Under the pieces are notes generated by a model. That model had not been told where the DNA came from, ran no database searches, and saw only the letters and a program-made list of their open reading frames with translations. DNA of 64,000 nt from Anaerolineales bacterium (GTDB lineage Bacteria > Chloroflexota > Anaerolineae > 4572-78 > J111): positions 1 through 64,000 of the forward strand of contig JACKAU010000014.1 in NCBI GenBank assembly GCA_020634855.1. Reading direction: 5' to 3'. Shown here one piece after another: positions 17,333 to 28,443 of this stretch (position 1 is the stretch's first letter; each line of letters begins with the position of its first letter). A program made the translations under genes and the position numbers.

Positions 17333-19051
17333 ATGCTACAGACCTTAACCGACCTACAGCGTCAGCTCTATCGTATTGACGGAAAAAGTTATCCGGCCTA
17401 CAAAGATATTCGCGGGCGCTACGATTTTGATGACGTCACGCTGTTCATCGATCACGTTCAGGGCGATCCCTTTGCCGCGCCATCTCGCCTACGGGTGCGG
17501 CTGCCGATGGCGACGGCCGGCTTTCCGCCGGAGACTTACCGTAATCGCAGCCGCTTGATCGCCCTACGCGATTTTCTGGCCCGTTGCTTTTCCGACGCCT
17601 GCCGGACCCTAAGCGATCGCAGTCGCGGCTCCGGCAAAAGTGGGTTACTGGCAATGGATCGGCCGGGGCAGGAGATTTTGGAGCGATCGGCCATCGTGGT
17701 CACGGCCGAATTCGTCGAGGCGCGTTTTGTAGCGGGCTTACCGGCGCGAGGCCGGCGCGTGCTAGGCCGACAAGCCGCCGACATGCTGGGCGAGGATGTG
17801 CCTAAGTTGGTCGAGGCTGCGCTCAGATACGCCAACCTGGATGAGTCGCAGCTTACCGCCCATCTCAACGCCGCCGAAGACGCCGACGCTCTTCGCACCC
17901 AATTAAGCGCTTTAGGACTGGTCGCCTTTGTCGCCGACGGCAGCCGGCTGCCGCGCCGCTCCGGGGTAGACGACCGACCATTGGGCGGCGACCACGTGGT
18001 CCCGTTCCGCAGTCCTGATAGTTTGAAAGTTGAGGTCTCACTGCCCCACATCGGTCGAGTGAGCGGCATGGGTATCCCGCGTGGCGTCACGTTGATCGTC
18101 GGCGGCGGCTACCACGGTAAAAGCACATTGCTGTCGGCTTTGGAGTTGGGCGTATACAATCACCTGCCCGGCGATGGCCGCGAATTAGTCGTCACCGATC
18201 CGACCGCCGTTAAAATCCGGGCCGAGGACGGCCGCCGGGTTGAAGGAGTCGATATCCGACCCTTCATTAATAATCTTCCCAATCACAGTAGCGCCGCCGC
18301 CTTCCGCACCGAAAACGCCAGCGGCAGCACCAGCCAAGCCGCCAACATCATCGAAGCCCTGGAAGTGAGCGCCCAACTGCTCCTGCTCGATGAAGACACC
18401 TGCGCCACCAACTTGATGATCCGCGATGCCCGCATGCAAGCCCTGGTTGAAAAGCCAGGTGAACCGATCACGCCGTTCATCGACCGGGTGCGCCAATTGG
18501 CCGATGAACGCGCCGTCAGTAGTATTCTCGTGTTGGGTGGCAGCGGCGATTATTTCGATGTGGCCGACACGATTATTCGCATGGACAGTTATATCCCTTA
18601 CGATGTCACGGCGGCGGCCAAAGCCATCGCGGCACAGCAGCCCACCGGCCGCCAGGTCGAAGCCGGCGGTTCCTGGCTGGCCTCGACCTCGCGTATTCCA
18701 TTGGCCACAAGTCTCGATCCTCGTAAGGGCCGACGAGAGGTCAACATCAAAGGGCGAGCCTTGCGGGCAGTGCTGTTCGGCACGGAAGAAATTGACATGA
18801 CCGCTGTGGCCCAACTGGTCGATGAGGGCCAGGTCCGCGCCATCGGTCAGGCGCTCAACGTGGCCCGCGAGCGTTTCATGGACGGGCAGCGAGACGTGGC
18901 CGGGGTAATCGAAGCGGTCATCGCTGAGATAGACCGGCACGGCCTGGATGCGCTCGACCGGCGGCCAACCGGCGATTACGTGGCTTTTCGAGCGTACGAG
19001 TTGGCGGCGGCGTTAAATCGATTGCGCTCACTCGAAGTAAGACAAAGCTAA
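17333..19051 (+). CDS. ABC_ATPase-family (COG3044) predicted P-loop ATPase
   Basis: 572 residues. Walker A GGGYHGKSTLL is near residue 262, and Walker B-like LLLLDEDTCATN near 350. The N-terminal region (RLRVRLPMATAGFPPETYRNRSRLIALRD) matches the PF09818 ABC_ATPase family, which is separate from transporter ATPases and has no known substrate. The C-terminal region is helical. It is 21 bases ahead of the LOG-family gene, so they are probably co-transcribed. No clear ribosome site precedes the ATG. Confidence 0.85.
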   Translation: MLQTLTDLQRQLYRIDGKSYPAYKDIRGRYDFDDVTLFIDHVQGDPFAAPSRLRVRLPMATAGFPPETYRNRSRLIALRDFLARCFSDACRTLSDRSRGSGKSGLLAMDRPGQEILERSAIVVTAEFVEARFVAGLPARGRRVLGRQAADMLGEDVPKLVEAALRYANLDESQLTAHLNAAEDADALRTQLSALGLVAFVADGSRLPRRSGVDDRPLGGDHVVPFRSPDSLKVEVSLPHIGRVSGMGIPRGVTLIVGGGYHGKSTLLSALELGVYNHLPGDGRELVVTDPTAVKIRAEDGRRVEGVDIRPFINNLPNHSSAAAFRTENASGSTSQAANIIEALEVSAQLLLLDEDTCATNLMIRDARMQALVEKPGEPITPFIDRVRQLADERAVSSILVLGGSGDYFDVADTIIRMDSYIPYDVTAAAKAIAAQQPTGRQVEAGGSWLASTSRIPLATSLDPRKGRREVNIKGRALRAVLFGTEEIDMTAVAQLVDEGQVRAIGQALNVARERFMDGQRDVAGVIEAVIAEIDRHGLDALDRRPTGDYVAFRAYELAAALNRLRSLEVRQS

Positions 19052-19072
19052 CTTTTTGGAGCAAAGATAAAT

Positions 19073-19663
19073 ATGAAACGTATTTGTGTTTTCTGCGGGT
19101 CAAGCCCCGGAGCCAACCCGGAATATGTCGAAATCGCCCGCCGACTGGGCCATCATTTGGCCGACCGAAACATAGGGCTAGTCTACGGCGGTGGGCGTGT
19201 CGGGCTGATGGGTAAAATTGCCGAGGCGATGCTGGAGAAAAACGGCGAGGTGATCGGCGTGATTCCTAAAGCGTTGGCCGAAAAGGAGGTCGCCTTTACC
19301 CGACTGGCCGATCTACGCATCGTCAACTCGATGCACGAGCGCAAAGCCCTGATGGCCGATCTCTCCGACGGGTTTATCGCGCTGCCCGGTGGTTTGGGCA
19401 CGATTGAAGAGTTTTTTGAGGTGCTGACCTGGGCGCAGCTTGGCATTCATCACAAACCCTGCGGCTTGTTGAATGTCGGGTGCTACTACACCAAGCTTCT
19501 GGATTTTTTGGCCCATACGGCCCAAGAGCAGTTTGTCGGAACAGAAAGTTTATCAATGATTCTGGTCGATGACGATCCGGACGCCCTGCTGCAAAAGTTC
19601 GAACGTTACCGACCGCCCAAGATTGATAAGGTGGGTTGGGCGCTGGGTTTCAACGAAACCTAG
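19073..19663 (+). CDS. LOG-family (TIGR00730) nucleotide phosphoribohydrolase
   Basis: 196 residues. It begins CVFCGSSPGANPEY and has YGGGRVGLMGKIAEA and the catalytic PGGLGTIEEFFEVLTW motif of the LOG/lysine decarboxylase-like family. Members hydrolyse cytokinin riboside monophosphates or related nucleotides to free base and ribose 5-phosphate; the physiological substrate in this bacterium is unknown. Length is normal. TTGGAG lies 12 bases before the ATG. It follows the ABC_ATPase gene closely. Confidence 0.93.
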   Translation: MKRICVFCGSSPGANPEYVEIARRLGHHLADRNIGLVYGGGRVGLMGKIAEAMLEKNGEVIGVIPKALAEKEVAFTRLADLRIVNSMHERKALMADLSDGFIALPGGLGTIEEFFEVLTWAQLGIHHKPCGLLNVGCYYTKLLDFLAHTAQEQFVGTESLSMILVDDDPDALLQKFERYRPPKIDKVGWALGFNET

Positions 19664-19700
19664 CTGGCCGCAGGTGAGACGTTAAGTTGTTGTATGACGT

Positions 19701-19728
19701 TTGACAAAAGGGTAGAAATTTATAAAAT
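19701..19728 (+). promoter_or_regulatory. Promoter of the thrS T-box transcript
   Basis: A -35 box TTGACA at 19701-19706, a 16-base spacer and a -10-like TAAAAT at 19723-19728 are placed just before the T-box leader. The predicted start near 19735 would give a leader of about 300 bases. Confidence 0.6.
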
Positions 19729-19759
19729 TTCCATATTATACGTGTTAACATCAACCGTG

Positions 19760-20016
19760 TTGACCGGGACGAGTAACTGCCTTGACAAGGGACAGAGCGA
19801 GGAGATCACCGGCTGAGAGTCTCCTTACCGTTTTATCGGCAGTGAAAACCACCCGCGAGCGTGAATCGGAACAGACGCGACAGTCTTAGTATGAGGATCG
19901 GCTGACCCCGTTATCGGTTATCAGAGATGGCTGGTTTGATCAAACCGGCTAATTTGGGTGGAACCGTGAGAGTCCGGTAAACATTAACTCTTGCCCCAAG
20001 ATGGGCAGGAGTTTTT
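19760..20016 (+). promoter_or_regulatory. T-box leader (tRNA-Thr sensing) controlling thrS
   Basis: Stem I begins with GACGAGTAA (AGTA motif, about 19769). Its distal part is AGAGCGAGGAGATCACCGGCTGAGAG. The specifier loop AGTGAAAACCACC at 19841-19853 contains Thr codons ACC (19848-19850 or 19851-19853). The conserved T-box core is TGGGTGGAACCGTG at about 19955-19968. A terminator hairpin follows at 19986-20011. Uncharged tRNA-Thr pairing with the core would favour antitermination and raise thrS expression. Confidence 0.93.
19986..20016 (+). terminator. T-box regulated intrinsic terminator
   Basis: AACTCTTGCCC and GGGCAGGAGTT form an 11-base stem around CAAGAT, followed by TTTTTTATTTT. The ATG at 20001 lies inside this hairpin and is not the start of thrS. 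Confidence 0.85.
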
Positions 20017-20036
20017 TATTTTGGAGGATACTAATC

Positions 20037-21836
20037 ATGCCTGACAAATTAGAAGAACGATATGAAGACTCGCAGCTTTACCGCATTCGGCATTCGGCGG
20101 CTCACGTGATGGCGCAAGCCGTGACCGAAATGTTTGAGCCTGGTGAAGTTAAGATCGCCATTGGCCCGCCCATCGATGATGGCTTTTACTATGATTTTGA
20201 TCTGCCGCGCAGCCTGACGCCAGACGATTTAACCGCAATTGAGAAGCGGATGAAAAAAATTATCAAAGGTAAACATCCTTTCCAAAAACGGGTAATTTCG
20301 GCGCAGGAAGCCAAAGCACTATTTCAAGACCAACCTTACAAAATTGAGCTAATCGAAGGCTTGGAACAGGGCGAGTTCGATGAATACGGACAGCCTACCG
20401 GCGAAGCGCCCGAAATTTCCCTTTACACTCAAGATACGTTTACCGACCTTTGTCGAGGCCCGCATGTCGAACATACCGGTCAGATCAACCCGTCGGCCTT
20501 AAAACTGATGAAGGTGGCCGGGGCTTACTGGCGGGGCGATGAGAAGCGACCCCAACTGCAACGGATTTATGGTACGGTTTGGGAGTCGAAAGAGGCGTTA
20601 AAGGAATACCTGTGGAAACTGGAAGAGGCCAGGAAACGGGATCACCGAGTGTTGGGTCGGGAGCTGGATCTATTCAGTATGAACGATGAGGTTGGGCCGG
20701 GGCTGATCCTGTGGCATCCCAAAGGCGGGTTGATCAGAAAATTGATGGAAGATTTCTGGGGCGATAAACACGAACAAGACGGCTACGATTTTGTGTTCAC
20801 GCCCCATATCGGTAAATCGTCGCTGTGGAAAACCAGCGGCCATTTGGATTTTTACGCCGAAAATATGTACTCAGCCATTGATATCGAGGGGCAAGAATAT
20901 TACTTGAAACCGATGAACTGTCCGTTTCACGTCCATATTTTCCGAAGTCAAATTCGCTCCTATCGCGACCTGCCGCTACGATTTGCCGAAAAAGGCACGG
21001 TCTACCGCTACGAGCGGAGCGGGGTGCTGCACGGCCTGCTGCGCGTGCGGGGCTTTACCCAAGATGACGCTCACCACTTTTGCCGGCCTGATCAAATGGC
21101 CGACGAACTCGACTTTGTTCTTAACTTTAGCCTGGACATTTTGCGCGCATTCGGCTTAACCGATTTCAAAGCCTATCTCAGCACCCAACCCGAAAAATCG
21201 GTGGGCGATCCGGAGCAGTGGCGACTTGCGGAGGCCGGACTTGAGGAAGTGCTGAAACGGGCCAACCTGTCTTACCGGATTGATGAAGGCGGGGGAGCGT
21301 TTTATGGTCCGAAGATCGATCTGATCGTCCAAGATGCGCTCGGTCGGGAGTGGCAAATTTCGACTATTCAGTTCGACTTCAACCTGCCGGAGCGATTTGA
21401 CATTTCTTATGTGGGCGAAGATGGCATCCACCACCGGCCGCTGATGCTGCATCGCGCCCTGCTGGGAAGTATGGAACGCTTTTTCGGCATCCTCATCGAA
21501 CACTACGGCGGCGCCTTCCCGGTATGGCTGGCTCCCCAGCAAATCTTGGTCCTACCGATTGCCGACCGGCATAACGCGTATGCCGCTCAGATCGCTCAAC
21601 AACTCAAAGACGCCGGCCTTCGGGCCGCAGTCGATCCATCGAGTGACCGCATTTCCAAGAAAATCCGGCAGGCCCAGCAGCAAAAAATCCCGTATATGCT
21701 GATTGTGGGCGACCGGGAGGTAGAAAATCAAACCGTCTCGGTCCGCCTTCGGACGGAAGAGGATCTAGGCTCGATTGCGATCCCCGATCTAATCGCTCGA
21801 ATACAGGCCGTGGTCGAGGCCAAAGATGGGTTGTAG
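20037..21836 (+). CDS. thrS: Threonyl-tRNA synthetase without TGS domain
   Basis: 599 residues from ATG at 20037, which has GGAGGA eight bases upstream and lies after the T-box terminator. The protein starts straight in the editing domain (HSAAHVMAQAV near 20, DLCRGPHVEHT near 140) and lacks the about 60-residue TGS domain of E. coli ThrRS. Class II motif 2 is YRYERSGVLHGLLRVRGFTQ, motif 3 is MLHRALLGSMERFFG, and the anticodon-binding domain ends the protein. It charges tRNA-Thr in the cytoplasm. Control by the leader T-box is clear from sequence. An intrinsic terminator follows. Confidence 0.97.
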   Translation: MPDKLEERYEDSQLYRIRHSAAHVMAQAVTEMFEPGEVKIAIGPPIDDGFYYDFDLPRSLTPDDLTAIEKRMKKIIKGKHPFQKRVISAQEAKALFQDQPYKIELIEGLEQGEFDEYGQPTGEAPEISLYTQDTFTDLCRGPHVEHTGQINPSALKLMKVAGAYWRGDEKRPQLQRIYGTVWESKEALKEYLWKLEEARKRDHRVLGRELDLFSMNDEVGPGLILWHPKGGLIRKLMEDFWGDKHEQDGYDFVFTPHIGKSSLWKTSGHLDFYAENMYSAIDIEGQEYYLKPMNCPFHVHIFRSQIRSYRDLPLRFAEKGTVYRYERSGVLHGLLRVRGFTQDDAHHFCRPDQMADELDFVLNFSLDILRAFGLTDFKAYLSTQPEKSVGDPEQWRLAEAGLEEVLKRANLSYRIDEGGGAFYGPKIDLIVQDALGREWQISTIQFDFNLPERFDISYVGEDGIHHRPLMLHRALLGSMERFFGILIEHYGGAFPVWLAPQQILVLPIADRHNAYAAQIAQQLKDAGLRAAVDPSSDRISKKIRQAQQQKIPYMLIVGDREVENQTVSVRLRTEEDLGSIAIPDLIARIQAVVEAKDGL

Positions 21837-21891
21837 ACGTAATTGACTGGACAACCGGTCAGCCAAAAGACTAACCAGGCAGTCAGTAAAC

Positions 21892-21932
21892 AATCTCTCC
21901 TCATGGCGGGCGCATGAGGAGAGATTTTGTTT
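21892..21932 (+). terminator. Intrinsic terminator of thrS
   Basis: AATCTCTCCTCATG and CATGAGGAGAGATT make a perfect 14-base stem with loop GCGGGCG, followed by TTGTTTT. Confidence 0.88.
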
Positions 21933-21985
21933 TAAACTAAAGGTACGGAACGTCTATTTGATTTCAGTGAGTGTAGGAGGAAAGA

Positions 21986-22552
21986 ATGTCTCAGGCGATA
22001 ACGAATAAGGATATTCACGCCTTAATGATCGATTTAGACGACAAAGACATCAAAGTACGCCAGCATGCCCGGCAGGCGTTGACCGCCATAGGCCCACCGG
22101 CCATCCCGCAACTCATAAATGCCCTGCACGATCCACGCGATCAAATTCGGTGGCAATCGGCCTTGATATTAGGTCATATTGGCGATGGCGCCGCCGCGCC
22201 TGACTTGGTCAAATCCCTGGAAGATAAGGCGCTTGAGGTACGCTGGCGGGCGGCGGAAAGTCTGGCCGATCTGGAATGCCAGGGGCTTGCGCCGCTGCTG
22301 CGCACTCTAATCCAACATCCGGAATCGCCCTGGCTGCGAGAAGGAGCGCATCACGCCTTGCGCATCATGATGGTCAAGTCCGATCTCGGAGAGCTGATCA
22401 AACCCGTACTCAAGGCGTTTGACGCCATTGAACCAACCATCACCATCCCCATTGCCGCCGCAACGGCCTTGCAAAAATTAAACCAAGGCTCACTATGGTT
22501 CAACGAGATGCGCATAATATGTAATGTTGCGTTCTCAAAGTTCGGTTTCTAA
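21986..22552 (+). CDS. HEAT-repeat protein
   Basis: 188 residues. HEAT/PBS-lyase type repeats are visible: KVRQHARQALTAIGPPAIPQLINALHDP, QIRWQSALILGHIGDGAAAPDLVKSLED and VRWRAAESLADLECQGLAPLLRTL. Such repeats form a helical binding surface; the partner is unknown. AGGAGG precedes the ATG. Its stop codon overlaps that of the convergent epimerase gene by 4 bases. Probably cytoplasmic. Confidence 0.85.
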   Translation: MSQAITNKDIHALMIDLDDKDIKVRQHARQALTAIGPPAIPQLINALHDPRDQIRWQSALILGHIGDGAAAPDLVKSLEDKALEVRWRAAESLADLECQGLAPLLRTLIQHPESPWLREGAHHALRIMMVKSDLGELIKPVLKAFDAIEPTITIPIAAATALQKLNQGSLWFNEMRIICNVAFSKFGF

Positions 22553-23457
22553 CCCAATAAGTTTTTCAGAGCGGCGTCTATCTGAGGATATTTGAATGGA
22601 TAGCCCAATCGCTGTAACGCCGCCGGCAGCACTTGCTGTCCTTTCAGCACCACGTCTGACAGTTCACCTACCATCAGCTTCACGGCCAGGCCGGGGGCGG
22701 GCATAACCGCCGGCCGATGTAATACCCGGCCGATGGCCTGAGCCAGTTCTTTATTACGCACAGGCTGGGGCGCGGTCATGTTAACCGGGCCACAAGCCGC
22801 TTCGGTTTCGATGAGAAACTTAATGGCCCCGATCTCATCCGCATAGTGAATCCACGACAGCCACTGGCGGCCACTGCCCAACGGACCGCCAACAAAAAAT
22901 CGAACCGGCATGGCCAGCTTCGGCAGCGCCCCCGCTGTCGGATCGAGCACAGCGCCGCTGCGGATGATAACCCGCCTAACCCCCATCGCCTCTACGGGAA
23001 GGGTGGCGGCTTCCCATTTAATACACACCTCGGCTAGAAAGTCATCGCCCGGCCCGTCATCCTCGGTAAACGCTTTTCCTCGATCAGTACCGTAGTAATT
23101 GACGCCGGAAGCCTGAATGAGGACTTTGGGTTTTTGGCTAACCGACTCAAAGGCTTCAACTACGGCCTGTCCCGGCTTGACCCGGCTGTCGACAATGACT
23201 TTTTTGCGCTCAGCCGTCCAACGCGCATCGGCTATGCCAGCCCCGGCCAGATTGACCACAGCATCGACGGCTTCCAAATGATTGCCCCAGCCTTTCGCCG
23301 TTTTGCCATCCCATTGCAAAAACGTTACTTTAACCGGCAGCCGGGCCGGTTTGAGCGCCTTGCGACTGAGAATGGTGACCGCATGCCCTTCCTTCAGCAG
23401 TTGATCGGTCAATCGACGGCCGATAGCGCCTGTTCCGCCCGTAATTAGAACCCGCAT
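22549..23457 (-). CDS. TIGR01777/SDR39U1-family epimerase
   Basis: 302 residues from ATG at 23457 with GGAGAAA upstream; the longer frame to 23523 runs into a heptamer repeat and is an artefact. The N-terminal TGGTGAIGRRL is the NAD(P)-binding motif, and VVNLAGAGIADARW and ASGVNYYG are the atypical SDR active-site segments (Y without the usual YxxxK spacing is normal in this family). The C-terminal DUF1731 domain contains VLKGQQVLPAALQRLGYPF. The substrate is unknown. Some relatives are linked to cell division (YfcH group). Confidence 0.9.
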   Translation of the reverse strand: MRVLITGGTGAIGRRLTDQLLKEGHAVTILSRKALKPARLPVKVTFLQWDGKTAKGWGNHLEAVDAVVNLAGAGIADARWTAERKKVIVDSRVKPGQAVVEAFESVSQKPKVLIQASGVNYYGTDRGKAFTEDDGPGDDFLAEVCIKWEAATLPVEAMGVRRVIIRSGAVLDPTAGALPKLAMPVRFFVGGPLGSGRQWLSWIHYADEIGAIKFLIETEAACGPVNMTAPQPVRNKELAQAIGRVLHRPAVMPAPGLAVKLMVGELSDVVLKGQQVLPAALQRLGYPFKYPQIDAALKNLLG

Positions 23458-23478
23458 TAGTGTTTCTCCTTTAAGATC

Positions 23479-23534
23479 GGTAAATGGTAAATGGTAATTA
23501 GAGATTGAATAACCAATTACCAATTACCATTTAC
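23479..23534. repeat. Inverted pair of heptamer arrays (same family as 11.9 kb)
   Basis: The left arm is TAAATGG, TAAATGG, TAATTAG at 23481-23501. The right arm is AACCAAT, TACCAAT, TACCATT at 23511-23531, its complement. It sits in the 5' leader of the epimerase gene. Same 7-mer vocabulary and hairpin layout as 11923-11991. Confidence 0.75.
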
Positions 23535-23641
23535 AACCTTCTAACATAGAGACGTTATTAAATTCCTATTCGTAAGAATGATAGGCCCTTAACTATTTTT
23601 CCCCAATCCGCTTAAAACAGAATGAGACGCACCCTCTCAAT

Positions 23642-23670
23642 TTATCAATCATCGTTTGTAATGGTATGAT
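23642..23670 (+). promoter_or_regulatory. Promoter giving a leaderless transcript of the GT-C-like gene
   Basis: TTATCA at 23642-23647, 17 bases, then TATGAT at 23665-23670. The ATG at 23679 is only 8 bases further, so the start codon would be at or near the first transcribed base. No ribosome-binding sequence fits. Confidence 0.55.
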
Positions 23671-23678
23671 AGCCCGCT

Positions 23679-26669
<2,991 letters not shown>

Positions 26670-26809
26670 GACCATAAGCACCGAAAAATAACCCGATGAG
26701 TTGCCAGTTTATGTATTGTTATCTACACTAACTCATGAAAATCCCCATCTACCTATTCATTTTTTCGTTGTATTCTCAGGAGTAGGATCACCGACGATGA
26801 AAATTTACG

Positions 26810-26867
26810 GGAGCGACAAAGCTTGCTTTGTCATTCACAGTCGGGTCAAAGTAAACTTTGACGCTCC
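26810..26867 (+). repeat. Three-way-junction-like element upstream of the DUF4397 gene (copy A)
   Basis: Outer stem GGAGCG (26810-26815) with CGCTCC (26862-26867). Hairpin 1 is ACAAAGCTTGCTTTGT (26816-26831) and hairpin 2 is TCAAAGTAAACTTTGA (26846-26861). A second copy with the same layout is at 54734-54782. The distance from the element to the next start codon is 30 bases in both. It could be an RNA element or a small palindromic insertion. Confidence 0.65.
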
Positions 26868-26897
26868 AAACTCTTATTTTCAAAGGAGGCTAGGCAA

Positions 26898-27641
26898 ATG
26901 AAACGAGTCCTGATGCTGTTGACGATGTTGGTGCTAAGTTTGTCGATGCTGTTCACGCCGGCGGCGCAAGCGCAAGGCGGGGGGTACGCGCCGGAAAATA
27001 CGGCTCGACTGCGCATGGTTCACGCTTCACCCGACGCCCCACCGGTCGATGTCGTGATCGCCGACCGCCTCGTATTTAGGTATGTGCGTTTTGGCGATAT
27101 CACCTTTTATGCGCCTCTGGCCGCGGGCCAAGTCAATGTCAAGGTCCTGACCGCTGACGCCAATCGAACCGAGGTCATCAACACCAACCTCGACCTGACC
27201 GGGGATACCGCTTATACGCTTTTAGCCGTGGGGGTGGCGACCAACATCGAGCCGTTGGTATTGGTCGATGATAATTCGCTGCCGGAAGCGGGGCAGGCCA
27301 AGGTTCGCTTTGTAAACGCGTCGCCCGATACCCCGGCGGTCGATGTGGCCGTCAAAAACGGGGAGATACTTTTCGACAACGTGGCTTTCAAGAGCGCCAC
27401 CGATTACAAAACGGTCGATGCCAACCGTTACAATTTGGAAGTGCGCTCGGCCGGGACGCCGGATGTTATACTCGATGTGCCCTGGGTGGGGCTGCGACCC
27501 GGCTCAGTTTCGACGGTTTTTGCGCTCGGCCTGATGAATGGGCAGCCGCCTCTCCAGGCTGAATTGAAACTTGATCGGCGAAGCTGGTTTGGTCCCGGTC
27601 AAGGCTCCGGCAAACAGAGGCCGTTTCTATGCAAAAAGTGA
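26898..27641 (+). CDS. Secreted DUF4397-domain protein
   Basis: 247 residues. A signal peptide MKRVLMLLTMLVLSLSMLF...AQA is followed by two DUF4397 repeats: ARLRMVHASPDAPPVDVVI at about 36-125 and AKVRFVNASPDTPAVDVAV at about 135-225. The VHASPD/VNASPD signature is typical. The family is extracytoplasmic with unknown role; the fold is beta-rich. AAGGAGG precedes the ATG. The C-terminal tail (WFGPGQGSGKQRPFLCKK) is basic and unstructured. It ends before an 800-base gap rich in repeats. Confidence 0.9.
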   Translation: MKRVLMLLTMLVLSLSMLFTPAAQAQGGGYAPENTARLRMVHASPDAPPVDVVIADRLVFRYVRFGDITFYAPLAAGQVNVKVLTADANRTEVINTNLDLTGDTAYTLLAVGVATNIEPLVLVDDNSLPEAGQAKVRFVNASPDTPAVDVAVKNGEILFDNVAFKSATDYKTVDANRYNLEVRSAGTPDVILDVPWVGLRPGSVSTVFALGLMNGQPPLQAELKLDRRSWFGPGQGSGKQRPFLCKK

Positions 27642-27762
27642 GATTTTTAGCCACCGAAACGGCTTGAACAGTACCTTTCCAAACAAATAATCAGTGCTTC
27701 AGTATGGGGGTGACTGACCGGCAGTTCGATTCGTTTGCAAAGTCTGGTAGTGTTTCAATGAA

Positions 27763-27838
27763 CGCGAGGCTAAAGCCGTCGCTCTGAGAGAGCGAAGGAC
27801 GCTGAAGCGCCCTCATCGGGCGCATACCCTAGCCCGGC
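27763..27838 (-). repeat. Second copy of the dispersed repeat found at 10-82
   Basis: CGCGAGGCTAAAGCC, GAAGGACGCTGAAGCGCCC and CCTAGCCCGG are the reverse complement of the blocks at the start of the window, in the same order and with similar spacing. It lies in the convergent gap 27642-28443, followed by small palindromes CGGGTCTTCAGGCCCG-like and GAGCCGATCGGCTC. Confidence 0.65.
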
Positions 27839-28018
27839 GGGCTTCGCTCTTTTAGCACGGGTCTTCAGGCCCGTACTCGGGAGCCGATCGGCTCTTTGCT
27901 GATGGGAGACCGGGCGTTTGAGCCGCCGATTATATGGCCGATGGCCACGGAACGTCCAGAACAACAGCGTAATCTTATGCCCGGTGGTCACGGATGGTCT
28001 AATTGACAGTTCAATCAT

Positions 28019-28415
28019 TTGACGCCTTCGACCATCTGATCGACTTGCTCGATCATATGGTCCGACGCCTTCGACCATCTGATCGGCTGCTCGATCATAT
28101 GGCCCGACACGTTTGATCATTCGCTCGCCTGCTCGCTCGTACATCTCCCGACGCGCTTGACCATTCGCTCGACTGTTCGATCATATGGCCCGACGCCTTC
28201 GGCCATCTGATCGACTACTCGCTCGTATGGCCCGACGTGTTTGACCTTCTGATCGACTGACCCACGCATACGGCCCGACGTGTTCGACCATCCAATCGAC
28301 TGCTCGCTCGTATGGCCCGACGCATTTGACCTTTCGATCGACTTGCTCGCTCATATAGCCCGACGTGTTCGATCATCCGATTAAGTCGTCGATCATATCA
28401 TCCGATACACCCACT
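28019..28415. repeat. Minisatellite of about 42-base units between convergent genes
   Basis: Units begin CCGAC at 28062, 28104, 28148, 28190, 28232, 28275, 28317 and 28360, that is 42, 44, 42, 42, 43, 42 and 43 bases apart, with a partial first unit from 28019. Each reads roughly CCGACGNNTTCGACCATCTG followed by ATCGACTGCTCGNTCATATGGC. Units diverge by many substitutions. There are no unique spacers, so it is not CRISPR. It fills the gap between the DUF4397 gene and the ferredoxin/FAD gene; no gene was found there. Confidence 0.88.
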
Positions 28416-28443
28416 TTGTAATCGGGCAGTCTGCAATGTCACT

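Noticed and set aside
20001..20036. ATG at 20001 as thrS start
   Set aside because: It lies within the T-box terminator stem and has no ribosome site; the ATG at 20037 has GGAGGA at good distance.
27770..28144. A 124-residue minus-strand frame across the 42-base array
   Set aside because: It covers the dispersed repeat and two or three units only, has no ribosome site, and unit lengths of 43-44 break the frame beyond.
28019..28415. CRISPR array
   Set aside because: Repeat units are contiguous and diverged, with no unique spacers of constant length, and no cas gene is near. The same applies to 57502-57963.
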